Program-made: the position numbers and the translations under genes
Source: Bacillus sp. RO1
GTDB lineage: Bacteria; Bacillota; Bacilli; Bacillales; Bacillaceae_I
NCBI RefSeq assembly: GCF_012524115.1
Contig: NZ_JAAZWB010000081.1
Coordinates: forward strand, 1 to 64,000
DNA length: 64,000 nucleotides
Reading direction: 5' to 3'
Shown here: positions 57,059 to 64,000 of the stretch, one piece after another
Numbering within the stretch: position 1 is the stretch's first letter
How the letters are laid out: each line of letters starts with the position of its first letter
Notes under the pieces: model-generated
The model's database searches: none
The model's input: the letters and a program-made list of their open reading frames with translations, nothing else
Told to the model about the DNA's origin: nothing

Positions 57059-57763
57059 ATGTTGAAGAAAAATAAAATTACTTTATATATAGTGTTACTT
57101 TTTGTGGGGGCTTATCTTTCGCTTTTGGGAGAGCAGGCGACGGCTGGTGCGAATGTGAAGAATGGTGCGATGGTCATTCCGGATGAAGCGATTAGACTTC
57201 GTATTCTAGCAAATAGCGATAGTGAACAGGATCAGGAACTAAAAAGAAAAATTCGCGACCGTGTGAATGAGGAAATTACGGTTTGGGTGGAAGGATTGAC
57301 TTCCATGGAGAATGCTCGCGAAGTAATTACTGGCAACATGGATCAAATCGAAAAGATCGTAGAAGAGGTAATGGCAGAGGAAGGCATGGTTCAAACTTAT
57401 AATGTAGATTTTGGTAGAGTGGATTTTCCAACGAAAATGTACGGAAAGTTCATCTACCCTGCAGGAGATTATGAAGCGATTCTGATTACACTTGGAGAAG
57501 GTACCGGAGCGAATTGGTGGTGCGTATTGTTCCCGCCACTGTGCTTCCTGGACTTTTCAAACGGAGAAGCAACGGCAAGTCCTTTTGAGGAAGAGGAAAT
57601 GGAAGGGGCCGGTGAAACGGCAGAAGTCACTGCTACAACGGCAAAGGCTGACACTCAAACGAACACACAGGACTTTCTAGTGGATGAAGAACCAGAAGAA
57701 GTGGAAGTGGAATTCTTTCTAGTAGAGCTTCTATCATCTCTATGGAATAAAATTACGGCTTAA
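57059..57763 (+). CDS. spoIIR: Stage II sporulation protein R
   Basis: A secreted forespore signal that triggers SpoIIGA to process pro-sigma E in the mother cell. It is 234 residues. An N-terminal hydrophobic segment (about 7-26) is followed by the conserved IPDEAIRLRILANSDSEQDQ (about 39-58), the RDRVNEEI segment and GANWWCVLFPPLCFLD (about 149-164). The Glu/Thr-rich tail is variable. GGGGGA precedes the ATG at 57059; the longer frame from 57023 is not needed. Confidence 0.95.
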   Translation: MLKKNKITLYIVLLFVGAYLSLLGEQATAGANVKNGAMVIPDEAIRLRILANSDSEQDQELKRKIRDRVNEEITVWVEGLTSMENAREVITGNMDQIEKIVEEVMAEEGMVQTYNVDFGRVDFPTKMYGKFIYPAGDYEAILITLGEGTGANWWCVLFPPLCFLDFSNGEATASPFEEEEMEGAGETAEVTATTAKADTQTNTQDFLVDEEPEEVEVEFFLVELLSSLWNKITA

Positions 57764-57826
57764 GGTTCTACTTTTTCATCTCTCTCAATAGAGTAGTATT
57801 AGAAACTACTAGATGAGGTGAAATTA

Positions 57827-58282
57827 ATGAAAGTATTACGATCAGCCACACAAGATGACCTTTGGGCATTGCAAGTATTTTTAAGAAGAGCAAATATAAC
57901 TATCGTGGATTTGGAAGATAAGATAGAGGATTTTATCATTCTTGAAGAGGAGAATGAGGGGATTTGCGGGACCATTGGAATAGAAGAGTATGGAAATGCA
58001 GGGCTTTTGCGCTCACTTGTGATTGGTCCGTCCGTCAAGCAGTTTCAACTATTGCAAATGTTTGAGCATACCCAGCAGCATGCCAGAAAAAAAGGACTGG
58101 AGCATCTCTACTTAGTTACCAACAAAAATAACTTCATCCAATTTTTCGAACTGCTCAACTTTTATCCACAACCTATTCACACCGCACCACAAACCATGCT
58201 CGCATCCGACTTCTTCCAAGAAATCACCCAACAAGAAGGATGCACACTAATGGTGTGTGAGTTAAAGGGTCAGACCCCTTAG
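57827..58282 (+). CDS. ywlB: GNAT acetyltransferase YwlB, C terminus supplied by a repeat
   Basis: A 151-residue GNAT-fold N-acetyltransferase-like protein (MKVLRSATQDDLWALQVF at the N terminus; a LRSLVIGPSVKQFQLLQMF acetyl-CoA-binding-like region at about 67-85). Substrate unknown. ATG at 57827 follows GAGGTG by seven bases. The last five codons (KGQTP) and the stop are read from the GGGTCAGACCCCTTAG palindrome, so that repeat has set the C terminus. It is followed by a 43-bp tandem array and a DnaA-box cluster. Confidence 0.85.
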   Translation: MKVLRSATQDDLWALQVFLRRANITIVDLEDKIEDFIILEEENEGICGTIGIEEYGNAGLLRSLVIGPSVKQFQLLQMFEHTQQHARKKGLEHLYLVTNKNNFIQFFELLNFYPQPIHTAPQTMLASDFFQEITQQEGCTLMVCELKGQTP

Positions 58283-58879
58283 CAGTGAGGTAACGCATTA
58301 ACGCATGGAGGGTCAGATCCCTTAGCAGTGAGGTAACGCATTAACGCATGGAGGGTCAGACCCCTTAGCAGTGAGGTAACGCATTAACGCATGGAGGGTC
58401 AGACCCCTTATCACCAAGCTAACGCATTAACGCACAGCGGGTCAGACCCCCTTTACCCCTTTATTGCTTTTCAATCCACATTACCCACAAAGTTATCCAC
58501 GGTTTGGTGAGGTTTTATCCACAGTTTGTGGATAAGGCTTGTGTTATTTGTGGAAGTTCTTTATACTTTCAGGTGAAATGCTTACATATTAACATGTTAA
58601 TAGATTGTAGAATGAGGGATAGTAAATGGAAACGAAATTATGGGCTGTGGATAAAGAAGAACCGATAACAAACAGTTATCCACAGATTAAGGAAGCTGCC
58701 AGCTTGCTGAAAGAAAATGAAGTGGTGGCTTTCCCAACAGAGACGGTATATGGTCTTGGGGCTAATGCCTTGTCAGATCAGGCTGTATTGAAGATTTTTG
58801 AAGCAAAGGGACGTCCTAGTGACAACCCGCTTATTGTGCATATATCTAAATTAGAACAACTAACTGAACTTGTGGATAA
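58162..58879. promoter_or_regulatory. DnaA-box cluster at ywlB-ywlC
   Basis: Six perfect 9-mers TTATCCACA on either strand: 58162-58170 (+), 58515-58523 (+), 58527-58535 (-), 58646-58654 (-), 58676-58684 (+) and 58871-58879 (-). One-mismatch boxes are at 58481 (TTACCCACA), 58493 (TTATCCACG) and 59125. Four perfect boxes lie within 170 bp, partly inside ywlC. From memory, DnaA binds the ywlB-ywlC region in B. subtilis as one of its conserved non-origin sites, so this looks like the same DnaA-titrating or regulatory cluster. Confidence 0.9.
58264..58455 (+). repeat. Tandem array of the GGGTCAGACCCC palindrome, 43-bp period
   Basis: GGGTCAGA begins at 58267, 58310, 58353, 58396 and 58439: four steps of exactly 43 bp. 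The linker is TTAGCAGTGAGGTAACGCAT, TAACGCATGGA. The second copy has GATCC for GACCC, and the last unit's linker is diverged (TTATCACCAAGCTAACGC). The first copy codes for the end of ywlB. Confidence 0.95.
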
Positions 58880-59678
58880 CGTATCAGAGCCTGCCCGCAA
58901 ATTAATGGATGCTTTTTGGCCAGGGCCGCTTACGTTGGTCCTTCCAAAGAAAGAGGGAGTTTCGCAATATGTGACGGCCGGCCTTGAAACGCTTGCTATC
59001 CGTATGCCGGATCATGCGGTGGCCAGGGCGTTGATGGAAGTTTCGGGACTTCCCCTGGCAGCGCCGAGCGCGAATTTATCTGGAAAACCCAGTCCTACTA
59101 CTGCAAAGCATGTGGAGGAAGATTTAATCCACAGGATCGCCGGAATTGTGGATGGAGGGGCAACGGGTGTCGGGCTTGAGTCTACAGTGGTGGATTGCAC
59201 GACAGAGGTCCCAGTAATCCTAAGGCCGGGCGGTGTAACGAAGGAAGAACTGGAGAAAGTGGTAGGTAAAGTGGACGTAGACCCTGCTTTATTTTCGCAA
59301 GAAGAGCAGCATAAACCTAAGTCGCCTGGGATGAAATACACGCATTATGCACCTGTTGCCCCGGTGTATCTGGTCGAGGGAAGCGAAAGTTTCTTGCAGC
59401 AAACGATCACAGATGCTCAACGAAAAGGTCAAAAGGTAGGGGTCCTCGCAACAAGAGAGACCATCGCACAAATAAAAACCACAGAAATTACTGCCGTTTC
59501 CTGCGGTACGAAAAAAGATCTTACCACCGTGGCGAGCCAATTGTACGATGGCCTACGCTCGTTTAATGCGACGGATGTGGACGTGATTTATAGTGAAACA
59601 TTCCCCAGAACCGGAGTAGGTGCGGCAATTATGAACCGATTGGAAAAAGCCGCTGGACATAAGTTAATAAAAGAATAA
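58626..59678 (+). CDS. ywlC: Threonylcarbamoyl-AMP synthase (Sua5/YwlC)
   Basis: Makes L-threonylcarbamoyladenylate from Thr, bicarbonate and ATP for the t6A37 modification of ANN-decoding tRNAs. It is 350 residues: a YrdC domain (about 1-215; TETVYGLGANAL, KGRPSDNPLIVHI, PGPLTLVLPKK, APSANLSGKPSPT) plus a C-terminal Sua5 domain. The first codons carry DnaA boxes (58646, 58676), so the box cluster constrains both functions. The upstream site is weak (GAGGGATAGTAA). Confidence 0.95.
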   Translation: METKLWAVDKEEPITNSYPQIKEAASLLKENEVVAFPTETVYGLGANALSDQAVLKIFEAKGRPSDNPLIVHISKLEQLTELVDNVSEPARKLMDAFWPGPLTLVLPKKEGVSQYVTAGLETLAIRMPDHAVARALMEVSGLPLAAPSANLSGKPSPTTAKHVEEDLIHRIAGIVDGGATGVGLESTVVDCTTEVPVILRPGGVTKEELEKVVGKVDVDPALFSQEEQHKPKSPGMKYTHYAPVAPVYLVEGSESFLQQTITDAQRKGQKVGVLATRETIAQIKTTEITAVSCGTKKDLTTVASQLYDGLRSFNATDVDVIYSETFPRTGVGAAIMNRLEKAAGHKLIKE

Positions 59679-59681
59679 TGC

Positions 59682-59716
59682 AAAGGACCTCTGTAACAAT
59701 GGGGTCCTTTTTTGTT
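59682..59716 (+). terminator. Terminator of ywlC
   Basis: AAAGGACCTC pairs with GGGGTCCTTT around TGTAACAAT, followed by TTTTG. Confidence 0.88.
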
Positions 59717-59786
59717 CCAATTTTCCTTCTATTCCCGAAGGCTTGTGCATATCTTGAAGTAGACAAGTCCTAAGGGGAGGCAGAGC

Positions 59787-60341
59787 ATGGGGATTACGTT
59801 TGGGGAATTTATGACACTATTATTGATGGCGATTGCGCTCGGGATGGATGCTTTTTCCGTTGGGCTTGGGATGGGCATGATAAAGCTGAGATTGCGACAG
59901 ATCTTTTACATAGGGGTTACCATTGGAATTTTTCATATTTTCATGCCGCTTGGAGGAATGGCGGTTGGGAAGGTGCTGTCAGAGGAATTTGGCTCAATTG
60001 CGACGCTTATTGGAGGATTACTCCTTGTGTTGCTGGGCCTGCAGATGATGTTTTCTTCTTTTAAAGAAGAGGACGGGCCTATGATTTCCCCCGTTGGAGC
60101 GGGTTTGTTCGTATTTGCGCTTAGTGTGAGTTTGGATAGCTTTTCAGTGGGACTTAGCCTCGGGATTTACGGGGCGAGAACCTTGTTAACCATTTTGTTG
60201 TTTGGAGCGGTGAGCATGCTGTTGACGTGGATGGGGCTTATTTTCGGCAGAAAGTTGCAGGGGTGGCTCGGGTCTTACAGCGAAGCGCTTGGTGGCAGTA
60301 TTTTACTAGGGTTTGGAATTAAGTTATTGTTTTTTGTGTGA
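59787..60341 (+). CDS. mntP: Manganese exporter MntP (YwlD)
   Basis: A six-helix membrane protein that exports Mn2+. It is 184 residues. The two inverted half-repeats each carry the signature: [11 protein letters not shown] (about 20-30) and [11 protein letters not shown] (about 115-125), with Asp residues placed to bind metal. AGGGGAGG precedes the ATG. No yybP-ykoY (Mn) riboswitch is seen in the 108 bases upstream. Confidence 0.93.
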   Translation: MGITFGEFMTLLLMAIALGMDAFSVGLGMGMIKLRLRQIFYIGVTIGIFHIFMPLGGMAVGKVLSEEFGSIATLIGGLLLVLLGLQMMFSSFKEEDGPMISPVGAGLFVFALSVSLDSFSVGLSLGIYGARTLLTILLFGAVSMLLTWMGLIFGRKLQGWLGSYSEALGGSILLGFGIKLLFFV

Positions 60342-60344
60342 AAA

Positions 60345-60376
60345 TAAAAGGCCTGGAGCGGGTCTTTTTTTATTTT
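60345..60376 (+). terminator. Terminator of mntP
   Basis: AAAGGCC pairs with GGGTCTTT (one G-U) around TGGAGC, followed by TTTTATTTTA. Confidence 0.7.
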
Positions 60377-60484
60377 ATCCTCTTAAAAAATAAATGGTTA
60401 TGCCGACATAACTAGAGAGAGGGCCTTTATGACTATTTCTTCTTTCTTTTCGTTTATAATAAAAGGAAAAGGAGGAATCAGAAA

Positions 60485-60913
60485 ATGAATGTTTTATTTG
60501 TATGTACGGGAAATACGTGTCGGAGTCCGATGGCTGCTGCGATCTTGGCAGGTCGTGACATAAAGGATGTCGAGGTTAAATCAGCTGGTGTATTCGCGAT
60601 GCCAGGTAGTGAAGCATCCAGTCAGGCGCAGGAAGTGTTAAAAGAAAAGGGATTGCCGGCTGAGCATCAGTCTTCCCAGGTGTCGGATGAGTTGATTGAG
60701 TGGGCAGATTACATTTTCACCATGACAGCCCAGCATAAAATGTTGCTCGAAAACAGCTATCCAAACAGCTTGGGGAAAACATATACCTTAAAGGGATTTG
60801 CTAAGCAAAGTGGAGAAGTAATGGATCCTTACGGTGGTTCGGTCGAGACGTATCGCGCGACATTCGAAGAGCTTCAAAACGTCATAGAGTCCATAGTAGA
60901 AAAAATAAAATAG
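60485..60913 (+). CDS. ywlE: Protein-arginine phosphatase YwlE
   Basis: A low-molecular-weight phosphatase-fold enzyme that removes phosphate from arginine placed by McsB, controlling CtsR and ClpCP substrates. It is 142 residues. The P-loop is CTGNTCRSP (Cys7, Thr11, Arg13); Thr11 in place of a bulkier residue is the known determinant of phospho-Arg specificity. The general acid is Asp114 in MDPYGGS. AAAGGAGG precedes the ATG. McsB is not in this window. Confidence 0.95.
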   Translation: MNVLFVCTGNTCRSPMAAAILAGRDIKDVEVKSAGVFAMPGSEASSQAQEVLKEKGLPAEHQSSQVSDELIEWADYIFTMTAQHKMLLENSYPNSLGKTYTLKGFAKQSGEVMDPYGGSVETYRATFEELQNVIESIVEKIK

Positions 60914-60977
60914 CGCTCATGCAGGCTGCCATTTGAGAGAGATTTCTGTGCGGACCATGCATGGAGGAGGAAGTACG

Positions 60978-62267
60978 ATGGGGGAAAACGGGAAATATAA
61001 GTTTGGCTTACGCTACAAGCTCGTGTTGTTTACCACGATTTTAGCGGTCATCACGTATACGGTCAGTGGTTTTTTCATTTATTTTTTAGTAGATTATGTG
61101 GAAGGATTTATGGGGGCAAGCCTTTTCACTGTCCTTACATTGGTACTTGGAATTGTATGGTCCGGGATACTCGCTTTTTTTGCGGCAAGATATATTACGA
61201 AACCATTGCAACAACTTGAGGAGGTTGCTCAAAAAGCGGCAAATGGGGATTTATCTGAGGATGTACCGGTATCCAACTCGCGTGATGAAATCAGTGCGGT
61301 CGGGGATGCGTTCAACCTCATGTTACATAACCTGCGCGACATGGTGAAAACCATTAATGAAACATTTGAAAAAACGAATGAAAAAGTGGAAGAAATAAGC
61401 AGCGTATCCATGCAGGCTTCTGAGCAGGCAGAAAACATCTCTTATACGATCGAAGAGATTGCAAAAGGAGCCGAAAGTTCCGCAGCTTCCATTCAAGATA
61501 CGGCAGAATCGGTGGAGGAAGTCATTAAAATTGCCGATGAAGTTCATGAAAAAGCAACGTCCTCCCAGCAGCTTTCTGAAGAAATGGTGAAGGACCTTGA
61601 TGAAAGTAAGGAGGTTATCCACTCTCTTGTTTCTGGTATTCAGAAGCTTGCAGGTGAAAATCAGACGTCCTTAAAGACAGTGGAGCGCCTTGAAAAGAAT
61701 GCAAAAGAAGTAGAAAATATCATCTCACTTGTTGGGGATATTGCTGGTCAGACAAATCTGTTAGCGTTAAATGCATCCATTGAAGCGGCGCGGGCCGGAG
61801 AGCATGGACGCGGTTTTGCAGTAGTTGCGGAAGAGGTCCGTTCCTTGGCAGATGAAAGTGCTAAAGCGGTGCAAGGGATCTCTGAACTGATCAAAAACAT
61901 TCAAGAAGAAGTGAAAAACGTTGTAACGCAGATTACAGGGCAAGTGAAGGCGGCAAACTTGGAAGCTGAAAAAGGTACGGCAACGAATACGGTGATTGCG
62001 GAAATGACCAATTCTGTATTAGAGGTTGCGGCATCCGTTAAACAGATTGCAAGCCTTGTGGACCGCCAGATGGATAGTATCCAAACGACGGCACGTCAGT
62101 CTCAAGAAGTGGCGGCGATTGCCGAAGAAACCTCTGCTGGAGCGGAAGAAGTAACGGCCACCACCCAAGAACAGGCAAGCATGATTGCGGATGTTGAGAA
62201 AATATCCCAAGAGCTTGCGGGACAGGCGAGCAACTTGAAGCGCATGATATCAAGGTTTAAAGTGTAA
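60978..62267 (+). CDS. Methyl-accepting chemotaxis protein, short-sensor type
   Basis: A 429-residue chemoreceptor. Two membrane segments (about 10-33 and 42-66) are joined by only a short loop, so there is almost no periplasmic-side sensor domain. A HAMP domain follows (about 67-120, [20 protein letters not shown]) and then the signalling coiled coil with [23 protein letters not shown]-type tip. GGAGGAGG precedes the ATG at 60978. It probably senses a membrane or cytosolic signal, or works with partners; this is inference. It lies between ywlE and rpiB, unlike B. subtilis. Confidence 0.93.
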   Translation: MGENGKYKFGLRYKLVLFTTILAVITYTVSGFFIYFLVDYVEGFMGASLFTVLTLVLGIVWSGILAFFAARYITKPLQQLEEVAQKAANGDLSEDVPVSNSRDEISAVGDAFNLMLHNLRDMVKTINETFEKTNEKVEEISSVSMQASEQAENISYTIEEIAKGAESSAASIQDTAESVEEVIKIADEVHEKATSSQQLSEEMVKDLDESKEVIHSLVSGIQKLAGENQTSLKTVERLEKNAKEVENIISLVGDIAGQTNLLALNASIEAARAGEHGRGFAVVAEEVRSLADESAKAVQGISELIKNIQEEVKNVVTQITGQVKAANLEAEKGTATNTVIAEMTNSVLEVAASVKQIASLVDRQMDSIQTTARQSQEVAAIAEETSAGAEEVTATTQEQASMIADVEKISQELAGQASNLKRMISRFKV

Positions 62268-62402
62268 TGTGATTAGCTTGGGCATTTAGTTGCTCAAGCT
62301 TTTTTGTTGGCGAAAAAAGTCCGCGAACATCCCAATGGATTTTTTCGCTTTAGACGGGTAAGATGTACTTATAAAAGAATCATTCGAATAGGGGATGAAA
62401 AT

Positions 62403-62840
62403 ATGAGAGTGGCAATTGCTTCAGATCACGGTGGGATCAACATCCGTGAGGAAATTAAAGGATTATTAAAAGAATTGAACATAGAGTTTGAAGACTTCGG
62501 GTGTGAGTGTGAGACTTCCGTTGATTATCCAGATTATGCCCAGCCTGTTGCGATGAAAGTTGCAGAAGGTGAATTTGACCGCGGTATCTTAATTTGCGGA
62601 ACAGGGATAGGGATGTCGATTGCAGCGAACAAAGTGAAAGGCATTCGTTGTGCGCTTGTGCATGATATGTTCAGTGCGAAAGCGACGCGCGAACACAATG
62701 ACAGCAATATATTGGCGATGGGGGAGCGTGTCATCGGACCAGGGCTTGCCCGTGAAATTGCAAAGATCTGGCTGACAACAGAATTTGAAGGCGGCCGTCA
62801 TGAAAACCGCGTGAATAAGATTCATCAGTTGGAGAAGTAA
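62403..62840 (+). CDS. rpiB: Ribose-5-phosphate isomerase B
   Basis: Interconverts ribose 5-phosphate and ribulose 5-phosphate. It is 145 residues (ywlF). [12 protein letters not shown] holds Asp8/His9; the catalytic base is Cys65 in [17 protein letters not shown] at 62403 follows AGGGGATG; the longer frame from 62304 is not supported. It overlaps closely with ywlG (1-base gap), so both are translated together. Confidence 0.95.
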   Translation: MRVAIASDHGGINIREEIKGLLKELNIEFEDFGCECETSVDYPDYAQPVAMKVAEGEFDRGILICGTGIGMSIAANKVKGIRCALVHDMFSAKATREHNDSNILAMGERVIGPGLAREIAKIWLTTEFEGGRHENRVNKIHQLEK

Positions 62841-62841
62841 A

Positions 62842-63405
62842 ATGATGCATTTAGAGTGGAAAGAACAGTTGCAGCAGATGCTAAATGACTTGCAGGATCA
62901 GGCAGGGTTAAAAAAGGGCCAGATTCTAGTGGTAGGTTGCAGCACAAGTGAAGTGATTGGAGAAAAAATAGGAACAGCGGGGACGGAAGGTGTCGCTGAA
63001 ACACTTTTTGCTGTGTTGAATGAGTTTCGTAATAAAACAGGTGTCGATCTTGCTTTTCAATGCTGTGAACATTTGAATCGCGCGCTTGTAGTAGAACGAG
63101 AAACAGCATGTAGACGTGGATTAGATGAAGTAACAGTTATTCCGGTTAGGCATGCAGGTGGTGCTATGGCATCGTACGCCTATCATAAAATGGAAGACGC
63201 GGTGATGGTCGAACACATCAAGGCTGACGCAGGCATCGATATCGGGGACACGCTGATCGGCATGCACCTCAAACACGTCGCCGTCCCAGTGCGCAGCTCG
63301 GTTAAATCCATCGGCAACGCACACATCACCATGGCAAAAACTCGCCCCAAACTCATCGGCGGCGCCAGAGCAACCTACGAAATCCCCACAACAGAAACAA
63401 AATAA
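62842..63405 (+). CDS. ywlG: UPF0340/TIGR01440 family protein YwlG
   Basis: A 187-residue conserved Bacillus protein of unknown function. Segments include [19 protein letters not shown] (about 31-49) and [17 protein letters not shown] (about 73-89), with two adjacent Cys. GGAGAAG at the end of rpiB serves the ATG (62842 or 62845). The rpiB-ywlG-glyA order is that of B. subtilis. Confidence 0.92.
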   Translation: MMHLEWKEQLQQMLNDLQDQAGLKKGQILVVGCSTSEVIGEKIGTAGTEGVAETLFAVLNEFRNKTGVDLAFQCCEHLNRALVVERETACRRGLDEVTVIPVRHAGGAMASYAYHKMEDAVMVEHIKADAGIDIGDTLIGMHLKHVAVPVRSSVKSIGNAHITMAKTRPKLIGGARATYEIPTTETK

Positions 63406-63414
63406 ACAAAAAAT

Positions 63415-63470
63415 GGGTCCGGCCTTCGACATGGATGACGAAAATCCTTTGAGGGTCTGACCCCTTTTCG
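63415..63470. repeat. TTCGAC-flanked GGGTCTGACCCC element
   Basis: GGCCTTCGACATGGATGACG, AAAATCCTTTGAGGGTCTGA, CCCCTTTTCG. It may end the ywlG transcript (the T run is short). Confidence 0.8.
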
Positions 63471-63644
63471 TTATTTTTTATTTTCACGAAAGTTTTTCTA
63501 AGTAAGCGCTATCAATCTTCCTTTTCTGTTTCTATCTATTGTCCATCGTGATAAAATGGAGGAGGTAAAGGTTGAAAAGCCGAATGTAGTTGTTTTTTTA
63601 AACATATTAAATTTGATGTTCATACTTAAAGGGGGATTCCGAAA
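63471..63644 (+). other. glyA upstream region
   Basis: 174 bases with no gene. AGTAAGCGCTATCAA at 63502 differs from a cre by one base. CCGAATGT (63580) and GATGTTCAT (63615) recall PurR half-boxes but are 27 bases apart, too far for a normal pair. Confidence 0.35.
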
Positions 63645-64000
63645 GTGAAATTAGCACAACAGGATCAGCAATTGTTTCAATCCATCCAGGATGAATTGGC
63701 AAGACAACGCACGAAAATTGAGTTGATTGCTTCTGAGAACTTTGTGAGTGAAGCGGTTATGGAGGCTCAAGGATCTGTACTGACGAATAAATATGCAGAA
63801 GGGTACCCAGGTCGTCGCTATTATGGTGGTTGTGAACACGTAGACGTAGCGGAGAACATTGCCCGTGACCGTGCGAAGGAAATTTTCGGAGCCGAGCATG
63901 CAAATGTTCAACCACACTCTGGTGCCCAAGCGAATATGGCGGTTTATTTTACCATTCTAGAACAGGGCGACACGGTCCTAGGGATGAACCTTTCCCATGG
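63645..64000 (+). CDS. glyA: Serine hydroxymethyltransferase, 5' part (runs off the window)
   Basis: PLP enzyme converting serine and tetrahydrofolate to glycine and methylene-THF. Only 118 codons are present, all open. The product begins [20 protein letters not shown] and includes [20 protein letters not shown] (about 24-43), [20 protein letters not shown] and [11 protein letters not shown], all GlyA signatures. The start is GTG at 63645 with GGGGGA eight bases upstream. The rest lies beyond the right edge. Confidence 0.95.
   Translation, partial: MKLAQQDQQLFQSIQDELARQRTKIELIASENFVSEAVMEAQGSVLTNKYAEGYPGRRYYGGCEHVDVAENIARDRAKEIFGAEHANVQPHSGAQANMAVYFTILEQGDTVLGMNLSH

Noticed and set aside
59717-59786. 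Manganese riboswitch before mntP
   Set aside because: The leader is too short and lacks the conserved yybP-ykoY loops.
63575-63625. PurR operator before glyA
   Set aside because: The two half-boxes are imperfect and 27 bases apart, longer than the usual spacing, so it is not called.

Overview
This window is chromosomal DNA of an endospore-forming Bacillaceae (low-GC Firmicute). The evidence is AGGAGG-type ribosome binding sites, frequent GTG/TTG starts, spore genes (gerQ, rsfA, spo0F, spoIIR, pbpG) and a gene order that follows the Bacillus subtilis ywd-ywf-ywg-ywh-ywi-ywj-ywk-ywl region. A NaChBac-type sodium channel, a cysteine-free L31 at the rho locus and an IcmF operon point to a non-subtilis, perhaps alkaliphile-like lineage. 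The species cannot be fixed from this sequence.

Layout. 1-2.8 kb: a tandem-repeat array, then a kynurenine-formamidase-like cyclase and zwf (both minus). 3.2-8.8 kb: ung, a voltage-gated Na+ channel, a chemoreceptor, a small zinc-ribbon-like protein, a CtaM-like DUF420 protein, ywdI, an orphan small ORF and ywdK. 9-14.1 kb: gerQ, a 52-bp-period repeat array, hemQ, pta, lipL and rsfA. 14.3-19.1 kb: a yuzB-like gene, ywfO, ywgA, a DUF2254 membrane protein, ywhB and ywhD. 19.5-27.1 kb: pbpG, speE, speB (polyamine synthesis), a second 52-bp array, ywiB, argS and a XapX mini-protein. 27.2-29.4 kb: uvsE and clsB. 29.6-40.8 kb: a fatty-acid/branched-chain catabolic block with fadF, thiolase, hydroxyacyl-CoA dehydrogenase, two acyl-CoA dehydrogenases, a TetR regulator and icmF, with two FadR-like palindromes and a cre site. 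41-45.4 kb: rpoE, pyrG with a reiterative-transcription attenuator, a MORN-like protein, ywjG and spo0F. 45.7-50.1 kb: fbaA, tal, murA2 and glpX. 51-58.3 kb: rho, rpmE (type B), tdk, a lipoprotein, prfA, prmC, an orphan ORF, spoIIR and ywlB. 58.2-64 kb: a DnaA-box cluster, ywlC, mntP, ywlE, a second chemoreceptor, rpiB, ywlG and the 5' end of glyA.

The genes are mostly conserved housekeeping and sporulation genes. The unusual content lies between them. (i) About ten copies of a ~130-bp element whose terminal arms covary and which all point the same way. (ii) Many copies of a GGGGTCTGACCCC palindrome, often built into terminators and once into the end of a coding region. (iii) Tandem arrays of unrelated sequence whose periods are 52 bp (two families, three arrays) or 21 bp (two families), close to whole numbers of DNA helical turns. 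(iv) A dense cluster of perfect DnaA boxes at ywlB-ywlC. No CRISPR, prophage, insertion sequence, rRNA or tRNA was found.
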